A stretch of DNA of 40,219 nucleotides from NCBI GenBank assembly GCA_011959405.1, contig BLLX01000010.1, forward strand, positions 1-40,219, in the 5' to 3' direction. Each line of letters starts with the position of its first letter. Position 1 is the first letter of the stretch. A program made the translations under genes and the position numbers. Below, piece after piece: positions 33,545 to 40,219 of this stretch. The notes under the pieces are model-generated. The model saw only the letters and a program-made list of their open reading frames with translations. It had not been told where the DNA came from and ran no database searches. The DNA comes from Muribaculaceae bacterium (lineage in GTDB: Bacteria > Bacteroidota > Bacteroidia > Bacteroidales > Muribaculaceae).

Positions 33545-34090
33545 TCAAGGTATATCTATAAGTTTATGCGTCTGAAGAGAAAGCGTCCACCACGGATGAC
33601 TCTTAATATATTCTATCGTTTCAGTTATATTGGAGCCGGATAAAGGCTGCAAGGAGCACACCGCAGCCTTTGGCAGAGACTGGCGCAGGGATTCTACGTC
33701 TTGTGCCTGATAAACGATCTTCAGCTCATCAATGCGGTCTATTCCGTACGGGGGATCTTTCGGCGAACATGTGATCCAATCGACATTAACCGGAAGTGGC
33801 AATGATCCGTTGGTCTCCACATGAACTCTCCTCCCTATGCCATGAAGCATATCTACAAGCTCCGATGTGAGCTGCAAAGCCGGTTCTCCACCAGTGATAA
33901 CCACAATGTCACACGGATATTTGCTTACGGCATCCACAATTTCCTGTGCAGACATCTCGTCTCCGTCCAAATGGTCCGTATCACAAAACGGACACCGACG
34001 ATTGCACCCGCTAAAGCGGACAAACACCGCAGGCGAGCCTGTAAACCGGCCCTCCCCCTGCAATGAATAAAATATCTCGTTGATCCGCAT
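33545..34090 (-). CDS. queE: 7-carboxy-7-deazaguanine synthase (radical SAM)
   Basis: QueE converts 6-carboxytetrahydropterin to 7-carboxy-7-deazaguanine in queuosine/preQ0 synthesis. The 181-residue product starts MRINEIFYSLQGEGRFTGSP, the family signature. The three cluster cysteines are C29, C33 and C36 (SGCNRRCPFCDTD, CxxxCxxC), followed by VITGGEPALQ and VETNGSLPLP. It is at the short end of the family. Its start overlaps the queD stop by one base (TGATG-type junction at 34090), giving a coupled pair. No queC or queF is present in the window. Confidence 0.94.
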   Translation of the reverse strand: MRINEIFYSLQGEGRFTGSPAVFVRFSGCNRRCPFCDTDHLDGDEMSAQEIVDAVSKYPCDIVVITGGEPALQLTSELVDMLHGIGRRVHVETNGSLPLPVNVDWITCSPKDPPYGIDRIDELKIVYQAQDVESLRQSLPKAAVCSLQPLSGSNITETIEYIKSHPWWTLSLQTHKLIDIP

Positions 34091-34422
34091 CAGTCTTTTA
34101 TATAAGAAGCAACATTACCTTCACTCTCCTGCACATCCACACGAAAGCATGACGGCACAAGCTCACATATCCAGCAGGCTATGTTTTCAGCCGTAGGATT
34201 AAACGGCAACGCTTCATTAAGGTCGGCATGGTCCAGTCTGGCCGTGACCATCTCCTTGATAGCAGTGAAATCTTCTACCATCCCGTTGGAATTCAACTCC
34301 CGCGACTGGCAATGCACGGTGATGATCCAGTTATGTCCGTGCACATTTGTGCATTTACTCGGATAATCCAGTTCAAGATGATGGCAAGCAGATATTTCTA
34401 TTCTTTTGGTAACGATATACAT
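34090..34422 (-). CDS. queD: 6-carboxytetrahydropterin synthase
   Basis: QueD makes 6-carboxy-5,6,7,8-tetrahydropterin from dihydroneopterin triphosphate, the substrate of QueE. The 110-residue product has the zinc site H15 (ISACHHLE), H28 and H30 (CTNVHGHNW), catalytic C24, the MVEDFTAIK motif, LDHADLNE and PTAENIACWI. Length suits the short bacterial QueD. It lies between the CCA-adding-like gene, which overlaps its start by 25 bp, and queE, whose start it touches. Confidence 0.94.
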   Translation of the reverse strand: MYIVTKRIEISACHHLELDYPSKCTNVHGHNWIITVHCQSRELNSNGMVEDFTAIKEMVTARLDHADLNEALPFNPTAENIACWICELVPSCFRVDVQESEGNVASYIKD

Positions 34423-35843
34423 AAGTCTGGAAGAGGATTTTGAGGTGTTAAGCCGAGCGACGCGGCTATAGGAAGAATAAAATTAAACGCGGCCTCACGT
34501 TCATTGGGAATCGTGCCGTCGAGAATCGCATCTTTCACCGCGTCTTTAAGAATCCGTATCGGTTGCGAGGGCGGTATCTGAAACACATACATTATGTCAT
34601 CTCCCGTCACAGGAGGCTGGAAGTTACGCACACGGTCTTTTTCCTCCAGTTCCACAAGTTTGCGGCGCACTATGGCAAAATTATTCAGACACGACCGCAT
34701 CTTTTCCGGACGCCCGGTGGTAATATCCGCTTCACACAACGTCATCAGTGCATCAACATCATCTCCGGCATCAAAGAGCAGACGGCGCACGGCGCTGTCC
34801 GTGACGATTTCCTCAGACAGAATAATCGGACGCATGTGCAGCTCCACCATTTTCTGTACGAACTTCATAGGTTCTCCCAACGGCAGCCGTAGGTTTCTAA
34901 ACAATCTCGGCACCATCTTCGATCCGATAAAACTGTGATTATGGAACGTCCAGCCGAGTTTGTCATCCCAGCGTTTCGTCTGGGGCTTACCTATGTCATG
35001 AAGCAAGGCCGACCAACGCAGCCACACATCATCAGAGACTTCAGCCACATTGTCAAGCACTTTAAGCGTATGGTCGAAATTATTTTTATGTGCACGCCCC
35101 CTCACCGCATCGACCTTCACCATCTCCTCCAGTTCCGGCAAAATATAATGCAGCAATCCGGAGTCCAGAAGCAGACGCCAGCCAATCGAGGGCTTCGGCG
35201 AACGCATTATCTTCATCAACTCATCGGCTATCCGCTCACGTGATATTATTTCAAGACGCGCTGAATTGCGGCAAATGGAATCAAAAGTAACGGCATCAAT
35301 CTTAAAACGCAACTGTGTCGCAAAACGCACTGCCCTCATCATCCTCAATGGATCGTCGGAAAACGTCACATCCGGATCCAGCGGAGTGCGCAACACCTGT
35401 TTTTCCATATCAAGCAGTCCACCGAATTTATCGACTATACCGCCGAAACCATCGGGATTTACCCTCATGGCAAGCGCATTGACCGTAAAATCACGGCGTG
35501 ATAGATCATCGTCCAGAGTTCCGTCCTCAACCACGGGCTTACGCGAATCATGCGAATAGCTCTCGCGACGCGCGCCGACAAATTCAAGCTCGACATCATG
35601 CCATTTGACCTGTGCCGTACCAAAATTTCTGAATACCGCCAGATGCGCACCCTTGCCAAGCATCCGGGCCACTGCCGACGCTAGATCTATACCGGATCCC
35701 ACCGTCACAAAATCAATATCTTTGCTGTGGCGCTTCAAAAAGCAATCACGCACATAACCACCGACAGCATAGCAGTCAAGCCCCAGCTCCGATGCCACAG
35801 CCCCTACTCTTTGCAGAATCGCTATATCCTTTTCCGGAATCAT
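34398..35843 (-). CDS. cca: CCA tRNA nucleotidyltransferase / poly(A) polymerase family with HD domain
   Basis: The enzyme adds or repairs the 3' CCA of tRNA. The 481-residue product has the class II nucleotidyltransferase head: AVGGYVRDCFLKRHSKDIDF with the catalytic acidic pair, RRDFTVNALAM, and FSDDPLRMMRAVRFATQL with RIADELMKIM in the neck. A C-terminal HD domain has the metal motif WSALLHDIGKP. The HD domain is usual in this bacterial branch. It overlaps the M24 peptidase gene by 4 bp and queD by 25 bp. The product could instead be a poly(A) polymerase; CCA addition is the more likely role because no second candidate is seen here. Confidence 0.9.
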   Translation of the reverse strand: MIPEKDIAILQRVGAVASELGLDCYAVGGYVRDCFLKRHSKDIDFVTVGSGIDLASAVARMLGKGAHLAVFRNFGTAQVKWHDVELEFVGARRESYSHDSRKPVVEDGTLDDDLSRRDFTVNALAMRVNPDGFGGIVDKFGGLLDMEKQVLRTPLDPDVTFSDDPLRMMRAVRFATQLRFKIDAVTFDSICRNSARLEIISRERIADELMKIMRSPKPSIGWRLLLDSGLLHYILPELEEMVKVDAVRGRAHKNNFDHTLKVLDNVAEVSDDVWLRWSALLHDIGKPQTKRWDDKLGWTFHNHSFIGSKMVPRLFRNLRLPLGEPMKFVQKMVELHMRPIILSEEIVTDSAVRRLLFDAGDDVDALMTLCEADITTGRPEKMRSCLNNFAIVRRKLVELEEKDRVRNFQPPVTGDDIMYVFQIPPSQPIRILKDAVKDAILDGTIPNEREAAFNFILPIAASLGLTPQNPLPDLCISLPKE

Positions 35844-36991
35844 ATCAGAGAGATAATTTCTTCAGGGGCGTTAGTAATACAACGCAGGCCGGACTTGCAC
35901 GCCACATACGTATTCTCAATGCCGACAGCACCGGTTCCCGGAATCACAAATTTCGGCTCTATAGCAATAACGTTGCCTTCTTCTATCACACTTCGGCTTC
36001 GCGGAGCCAGAACAGGAAGTTCATTCACTTGTATGCCGACTCCGTGTCCCACAAAACCTGCATGATAGCGATGTCCCATGAAATACTCCGACAGTCCTGC
36101 ATTTTCGGCAATGCCATAAGCCTTTTCATATAACAGTCTGGTCTCCGTGCCTGGCACAGCCATATCGGCCAGCGCACGACATATCTCTATCGAACACTGA
36201 TGGGCCTTGACAGCAATAGACTCCAATTTACCACATGAATAAACACGTGTCATGTCCGTCATATAACCGTTGAAATTGCCGTTCATGTCCACCATCACGG
36301 TCTTTCCGGCCCGGATCTGCTCGCCACACGCCCCAACGGGAATCGACGGGTGCATACCGGCACCTCCCATTGCAAAATCGTATGGCGAAGGTGCATCGGC
36401 GTTATCTCCTGTAAGCACATTACCCATATACAGCTCCATTGACGGACCGTTGACTCTGAACAGCCCCAGACAGCCGTGCAGACGACTCAGACGTTCTATC
36501 TCGATCTGTAACTCCACATCGGTCATCCCCTCATTGAAGAGACCGGGAATATGTCTGTAGATCTCGGCATGTTTCAATCCGTCGGATTCCATGCAGGCAA
36601 TCTCTTCCGCCGTTTTGACCGAACGGGCAGCCATCATACGCACACTCACATCAACCACCTCACTGGCTCCAACTGCTGCTTTCAGACGCATCGCATCGTT
36701 GTATGCCAACGACCCGAGTTCAAGCCCGATAACATCCGTTGGGGGAATATAAGCGGCAATATCCTCCGGTTTCCTTATATATATCACGTCGTCACCTTCA
36801 AGCATCGACGGCCGTTTCACGAAAAAACGAATTCCGCCGTTAGCCGACAGACAGGCATATCCAGAAAACACACGTCCCGTCAGATAAAAAAGATTGGCAT
36901 TGTCGGATATGAGCGTAGGCACAACAGCCCCCACGCGCAACAGACGTCTCCGCACTTCATCTGCCGATAAAAGTAAAAGTCGTTTATTCAT
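35840..36991 (-). CDS. M24-family Xaa-Pro aminopeptidase
   Basis: The 383-residue product has a creatinase-like N-terminal domain (about 1-130) and a pita-bread M24 metallopeptidase domain. The five metal ligands appear as D in MVDMNGNFNGYMTD and the following Asp of TDMTR, H in GFVGHGVGIQ, E in AIEPKFV and E in GIENTYV. GHG and EP motifs are typical of aminopeptidase P and prolidase-like enzymes, which act on peptide bonds before proline. No signal peptide is seen, so it is cytoplasmic. It follows gldH by 6 bp and overlaps the cca gene by 4 bp. Confidence 0.9.
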   Translation of the reverse strand: MNKRLLLLSADEVRRRLLRVGAVVPTLISDNANLFYLTGRVFSGYACLSANGGIRFFVKRPSMLEGDDVIYIRKPEDIAAYIPPTDVIGLELGSLAYNDAMRLKAAVGASEVVDVSVRMMAARSVKTAEEIACMESDGLKHAEIYRHIPGLFNEGMTDVELQIEIERLSRLHGCLGLFRVNGPSMELYMGNVLTGDNADAPSPYDFAMGGAGMHPSIPVGACGEQIRAGKTVMVDMNGNFNGYMTDMTRVYSCGKLESIAVKAHQCSIEICRALADMAVPGTETRLLYEKAYGIAENAGLSEYFMGHRYHAGFVGHGVGIQVNELPVLAPRSRSVIEEGNVIAIEPKFVIPGTGAVGIENTYVACKSGLRCITNAPEEIISLI

Positions 36992-36997
36992 AATTTT

Positions 36998-37471
36998 TCA
37001 CTTAGTGGCGACAAAAACAATCCCTACCTGTTCAATATCCGTCACAGGATCCGGTCTCATGATATGACGCACACGGATTTCCGAGCTGTCAGACAGCAGA
37101 AAATTATCATTAAGTGTCATCGAAAACTGAAACGATGTGCCCAGGCCACTTCCATGCCAGTTTCCATATATATCGGCCAATTCAACATTTACAGTATCAC
37201 GCATTAATGTGCTGTTACTGTCGCGATCAGGATATGACACTTCCAGATACAAATTCCGATATGGATATCCGTTTGTATGCCGCACGGCAAGACTCAATGT
37301 CCCCTCTGCAACAGCATCCTCTATTGCAGGTCTGAACACTAAAGTCCGGGCATACTCCCATCCTTTGGAAGGAATGTCCACAAACATGCTATAATCGTTG
37401 GCATGGCGTGAGCAGGAAGCCCACGCCATCATCAATATCAGCGATAATATGAAACTGCGCAATCTATACAT
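36998..37471 (-). CDS. gldH: Gliding-motility-type lipoprotein GldH
   Basis: The 157-residue product starts MYRLRSFILSLILMMAWASC, a lipoprotein signal with Cys20, and then has YSMFVDIPSKGWEYARTLVF, YRNLYLEVSYP and a C-terminal VGIVFVATK, as in GldH of Bacteroidetes. In gliding species Gld lipoproteins belong to envelope motility and secretion machinery; GldH also persists in non-gliding gut Bacteroidales, where its role is unclear. An in-frame ATG at 37501 overlaps the stop of the preceding PSP1 gene (ATGA) and is the alternative start. I preferred 37471 because it puts the basic n-region at the N-terminus. Confidence 0.85.
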   Translation of the reverse strand: MYRLRSFILSLILMMAWASCSRHANDYSMFVDIPSKGWEYARTLVFRPAIEDAVAEGTLSLAVRHTNGYPYRNLYLEVSYPDRDSNSTLMRDTVNVELADIYGNWHGSGLGTSFQFSMTLNDNFLLSDSSEIRVRHIMRPDPVTDIEQVGIVFVATK

Positions 37472-37497
37472 TGATTCTGTTGCCTGGCAGATACTGA

Positions 37498-38658
37498 TCA
37501 TTCCGCCGAATCAGACGACGATGACGCTCCTCCTGACCCGGACGACTGTCCGTCTTTTTTCTGAACCGCAGGCTTCTTTTTCTTCTTCTTTTTCTTCTTC
37601 TTGTTATCAAACCGATTGATATTGTCCTGATCCAGAAGATCCACCTTACGATTTTCCTTTGCTTCGGCTTCAACTTCTTCGTCACGCTTAAGCTGTGCCG
37701 GTTTCTCTCCCGACTTATTCATTGCGGCAATCTCAAAAGCACGGGCAGCATCAATCGTTGTCAGATTGGCAGCGATCTTTTTGTCGCTGCTATACGTTAT
37801 GTCGCCCTTGAATATATCCGCCTTAAAGAAATACCATGTGGCATCAGCAGTCTCCAGCCGAATGTCCTTACCGGGCAATTTTCTCACGGTCTCAACATAG
37901 GCATCCACTTCATAATTCAGACAACATTTCAATTTCGCGCACTGCCCGGCCAATTTCTGTGGATTCAGCGACAGATCCTGAAAACGTGCTGCTGCCGTGG
38001 CCACACTCACAAAATTATTGATCCACGTCGAGCAACACAAAGGCCTTCCGCAAGGACCGATACCTCCGATCCGTCCGGCTTCCTGACGTGCGCCGATCTG
38101 CTTCATCTCAATCCTCACCTTAAAAGCATCGGCAAGCACCTTGATCAACTGTCGGAAGTCAACGCGCTCGTCTGCTATATAATAAAATATAGCCTTGTTG
38201 CCGTCACCCTGATATTCCACATCGCCGATTTTCATTTTCAAGCCAAGCTCTTCGGCAATCTGGCGCGCACGGATCATAGTTTCCTCTTCACGGGCACGTG
38301 CTTCCTCAAATTTTTCAATATCCGCAGGCTTTGCCATGCGAAAAAGGCGTTTCAATTCCGTATCGCGTTTCAACCCGGCCCTTTTCATCTGCAACAGCAC
38401 CAGAGGACCTGTCAGTGTCACGCAACCCACATCATGGCCTGGCGAAGATTCAACGGCAACCATATCGCCTTTCTCCACCGGCAAATTAAGCGAATTGACA
38501 TAATATCCTTTGCGGGTATTCTTAAACTGCACCTCCACTATATTGCACTCGGCCATAGCTCCTGGCACATCGTCCAGATAGTTGAACGAATGCAACTTGC
38601 CACGCGGACACCCGCGGCCGCAACACGCCTTTTTTCCGGGAGTTTCTTCCTGCTCCAT
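37498..38658 (-). CDS. ricT: PSP1-domain protein, RicT-like
   Basis: The 386-residue product has a Cys-rich N-terminus (ACCGRGCPRG), then the PSP1 domain: GYYVNSLNLPVEKGDMVAVE, VEYQGDGNKAIFYYIADERV, and IGARQEAGRIGGIGPCGRPL followed by CC and later CAKLKCCLNYE. In Bacillus subtilis, RicT (YaaT) works in a complex with YlbF and YmcA, binds iron-sulfur clusters and modulates RNase Y. Here the gene follows the RNase Y gene by 13 bp. The C-terminal 50 residues are unusual: ten consecutive Lys, then a Ser/Gly-rich tail. The tail may bind RNA, but that is inference. Confidence 0.88.
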   Translation of the reverse strand: MEQEETPGKKACCGRGCPRGKLHSFNYLDDVPGAMAECNIVEVQFKNTRKGYYVNSLNLPVEKGDMVAVESSPGHDVGCVTLTGPLVLLQMKRAGLKRDTELKRLFRMAKPADIEKFEEARAREEETMIRARQIAEELGLKMKIGDVEYQGDGNKAIFYYIADERVDFRQLIKVLADAFKVRIEMKQIGARQEAGRIGGIGPCGRPLCCSTWINNFVSVATAAARFQDLSLNPQKLAGQCAKLKCCLNYEVDAYVETVRKLPGKDIRLETADATWYFFKADIFKGDITYSSDKKIAANLTTIDAARAFEIAAMNKSGEKPAQLKRDEEVEAEAKENRKVDLLDQDNINRFDNKKKKKKKKKKPAVQKKDGQSSGSGGASSSSDSAE

Positions 38659-38671
38659 AAGTCAAAAGCGC

Positions 38672-40213
38672 TTATTTCGCGAAGCTCACGGCGCGTGTCT
38701 CGCGGATAACGGTAATCTTCACCTGTCCGGGATATGTCATCTCATCCTGTATCTTCTTGGCTATCTCGGCTGAGAGTTTTTCTGTTTCGGCATCATCAAT
38801 CTTATCAGCCCCCACAATCACACGAAGCTCTCGGCCGGCCTGAATGGCATACGTCTTGATAACCCCGGGATAGCTCATGGCAAGCTGTTCCAGATCATTC
38901 AGGCGTTTAAGATATGCTTCCACGATCTCACGGCGCGCACCGGGACGCGCGCCGGAAATGGCATCGCATATCTGCACTATGGGAGCCAGCAGTGTGGTAG
39001 GTTCAACCTCATCGTGGTGAGCGCCTATGGCATTGCATATTTCAGGCTTTTCCTTATACTTTTCAGCAAGTTTCATTCCAAGCAGAGCGTGCGGGAGTTC
39101 AGGTTCCTCATCAGGCACCTTGCCTATATCATGCAGCAATCCGGCGCGACGGGCTTTCTTGGGGTTCAAGCCAAGTTCCGATGCCATTACAGCACAAAGA
39201 TTTGCCGTCTCACGGGCATGCTGCAGAAGATTCTGGCCATACGATGAACGATACTTCATCTTACCGACCATACGGATCAGTTCCGGATTCAGGCCATGCA
39301 CGCCAAGGTCTATGGCCGTGCGCTTACCGATCTCCACGATTTCCTCCTCAACCTGCTTACGCACTTTTGCAACCACCTCTTCAATACGTGCCGGATGAAT
39401 ACGTCCGTCACTTACCAGTTGATGCAGGGCCAGACGCGCCACCTCACGGCGCACAGGGTCAAAACTGCTGAGCACAATTGCCTCTGGGGTATCATCCACA
39501 ATGATCTCAATGCCGGTATGAGCTTCGAGTGCACGGATATTACGGCCTTCACGACCGATAATCCGTCCCTTGATCTCATCGGAATCAATATGAAACACCG
39601 TCACGGAGTTTTCTATGGCTGTTTCGGTCGCAACGCGCTGTATAGACTGGATTACAATGCGTTTGGCTTCCTTATTGGCCGTCAGTTTCGCTTCATCCAT
39701 GATTTCGTTGATATATGAAGCGGCAGCGGTCTTGGCTTCATCCTTCATTGTCTCGACAAGTTTTTCCTTGGCTTCTTCCGACGATAGTCCCGACAGATGC
39801 TCAAGGGTTTCCACAGCCGAGCGATGCATGCGTTCTATATCGGCTTTTTTATCCTCTATCATCGACAACTGGGCTTCAAGTTGTGTCTTTGTTGCTTCAA
39901 GCTCGTTTTTAGCCCGCTGGTTTTCACTTTGCTGCTGGTTCAGCTGCAGTTCACGTTGTTTGGCGCGCGCCTCTGCATTCTGGACCTTGCTCAGGCGCTG
40001 ATTCGCAAGTTTCTCCGCTTCTGAGGTGATGCGCATCTCCTCTTCTTTGGCTTCAAGCAGTTTCTGAGTCTTGAGATTTTCTGCTTCTTTCTCAGCGTCA
40101 CTCACTATCTGCTTTGCCCTTGTACGCGCCATCTTCTTCTGCGCCACAAGCGTCGCCGACGCTCCTATGGACAAAGCCACTATGGCTATGATGATTGTGA
40201 TGAGAATTTCCAT
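38672..40213 (-). CDS. rny: Ribonuclease Y
   Basis: RNase Y is a membrane-anchored endoribonuclease that starts mRNA decay. The 513-residue product has an N-terminal membrane helix (about 3-24), a long Glu/Lys/Ala coiled coil (about 28-200), a KH domain ([20 protein letters not shown]) and an HD domain with GLLHDIGK and GAHHDEVEP as metal-binding segments, ending [16 protein letters not shown]. Length and domain order match full RNase Y. The start ATG lies 6 bp from the window edge, so its promoter and upstream neighbours are out of view. It leads the visible ten-gene minus-strand run. Confidence 0.95.
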   Translation of the reverse strand: MEILITIIIAIVALSIGASATLVAQKKMARTRAKQIVSDAEKEAENLKTQKLLEAKEEEMRITSEAEKLANQRLSKVQNAEARAKQRELQLNQQQSENQRAKNELEATKTQLEAQLSMIEDKKADIERMHRSAVETLEHLSGLSSEEAKEKLVETMKDEAKTAAASYINEIMDEAKLTANKEAKRIVIQSIQRVATETAIENSVTVFHIDSDEIKGRIIGREGRNIRALEAHTGIEIIVDDTPEAIVLSSFDPVRREVARLALHQLVSDGRIHPARIEEVVAKVRKQVEEEIVEIGKRTAIDLGVHGLNPELIRMVGKMKYRSSYGQNLLQHARETANLCAVMASELGLNPKKARRAGLLHDIGKVPDEEPELPHALLGMKLAEKYKEKPEICNAIGAHHDEVEPTTLLAPIVQICDAISGARPGARREIVEAYLKRLNDLEQLAMSYPGVIKTYAIQAGRELRVIVGADKIDDAETEKLSAEIAKKIQDEMTYPGQVKITVIRETRAVSFAK

Positions 40214-40219
40214 ATATAC

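Noticed and set aside
1-40219. CRISPR array, prophage, toxin-antitoxin or other defence system
   Set aside because: I looked for regularly spaced repeats, phage structural genes and small paired genes. The only tandem repeat is the 7-bp one at 7746-7780 and the only mobile gene is the transposase.
1-40219. tRNA, rRNA or known riboswitch
   Set aside because: No cloverleaf with a TTCRA-type arm, rRNA segment or recognisable riboswitch core was seen. The greA leader hairpin is not assigned to a known class.

Overview
The window looks like a chromosomal segment of a gut-type Bacteroidales bacterium, possibly Muribaculaceae-like. The supporting signs are promoters of the Bacteroidetes form (TTTG, about 20 bp, TAnnTTTG), a GldH lipoprotein, an OstA-like protein next to a SurA-like chaperone, a viroplasmin-type RNase H, an HQLGTP histidine kinase, and many lipoproteins with short lipoboxes. 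The family is an inference; no rRNA or tRNA gene was recognised to settle it.

Layout, left to right. Bases 1-47 are the right end of an insertion sequence whose second, complete copy lies at 28474-30006. Next come a beta-barrel protein and a DUF4595-like lipoprotein (minus), then aroK, an alanine-dehydrogenase-like protein and RNase HI (plus, tightly packed). A lipoprotein (minus) follows, then mscS-rnz-tadA (minus), a frameshifted clostripain-family lipoprotein, and response regulator, histidine kinase and pepT (minus). A 401-bp divergent gap carries a strong greA promoter and a leader with a terminator-like hairpin. After it come greA, a HIT protein and a second histidine kinase (plus), convergent with a GIN-domain protein and a TPR-membrane-HTH regulator (minus). 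An MFS transporter with a GH130 mannoside phosphorylase and a 1,496-residue surface protein follow (plus). The left block ends with the run surA-like, ostA-like and creatininase-family gene (minus).

Right of the insertion sequence, everything to the window end is one minus-strand run of ten genes with no gap above 13 bp. In transcription order it is rny, PSP1/ricT, gldH, M24 peptidase, CCA-adding-enzyme-like protein, queD, queE and three related GT4 glycosyltransferases. The last glycosyltransferase runs into the insertion sequence and takes its final residues and stop codon from it.

The insertion sequence is also a compositional boundary. Minus-strand genes to its left mostly show G>C on the plus strand; minus-strand genes to its right show C>G and look lower in GC. 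No target-site duplication is visible around the complete copy. This may be a replication-terminus region, an IS-mediated rearrangement, or an assembly join through a repeat.

The observations most worth following are the possible attenuator or small RNA in the greA leader, the skew switch at the IS, the rny-ricT adjacency, the alanine-dehydrogenase-like protein without its usual catalytic residues, the TPR/HTH plus GIN-domain pair, and two convergent genes whose last codons lie in one shared terminator stem. No CRISPR array, prophage or recognisable defence system was seen.
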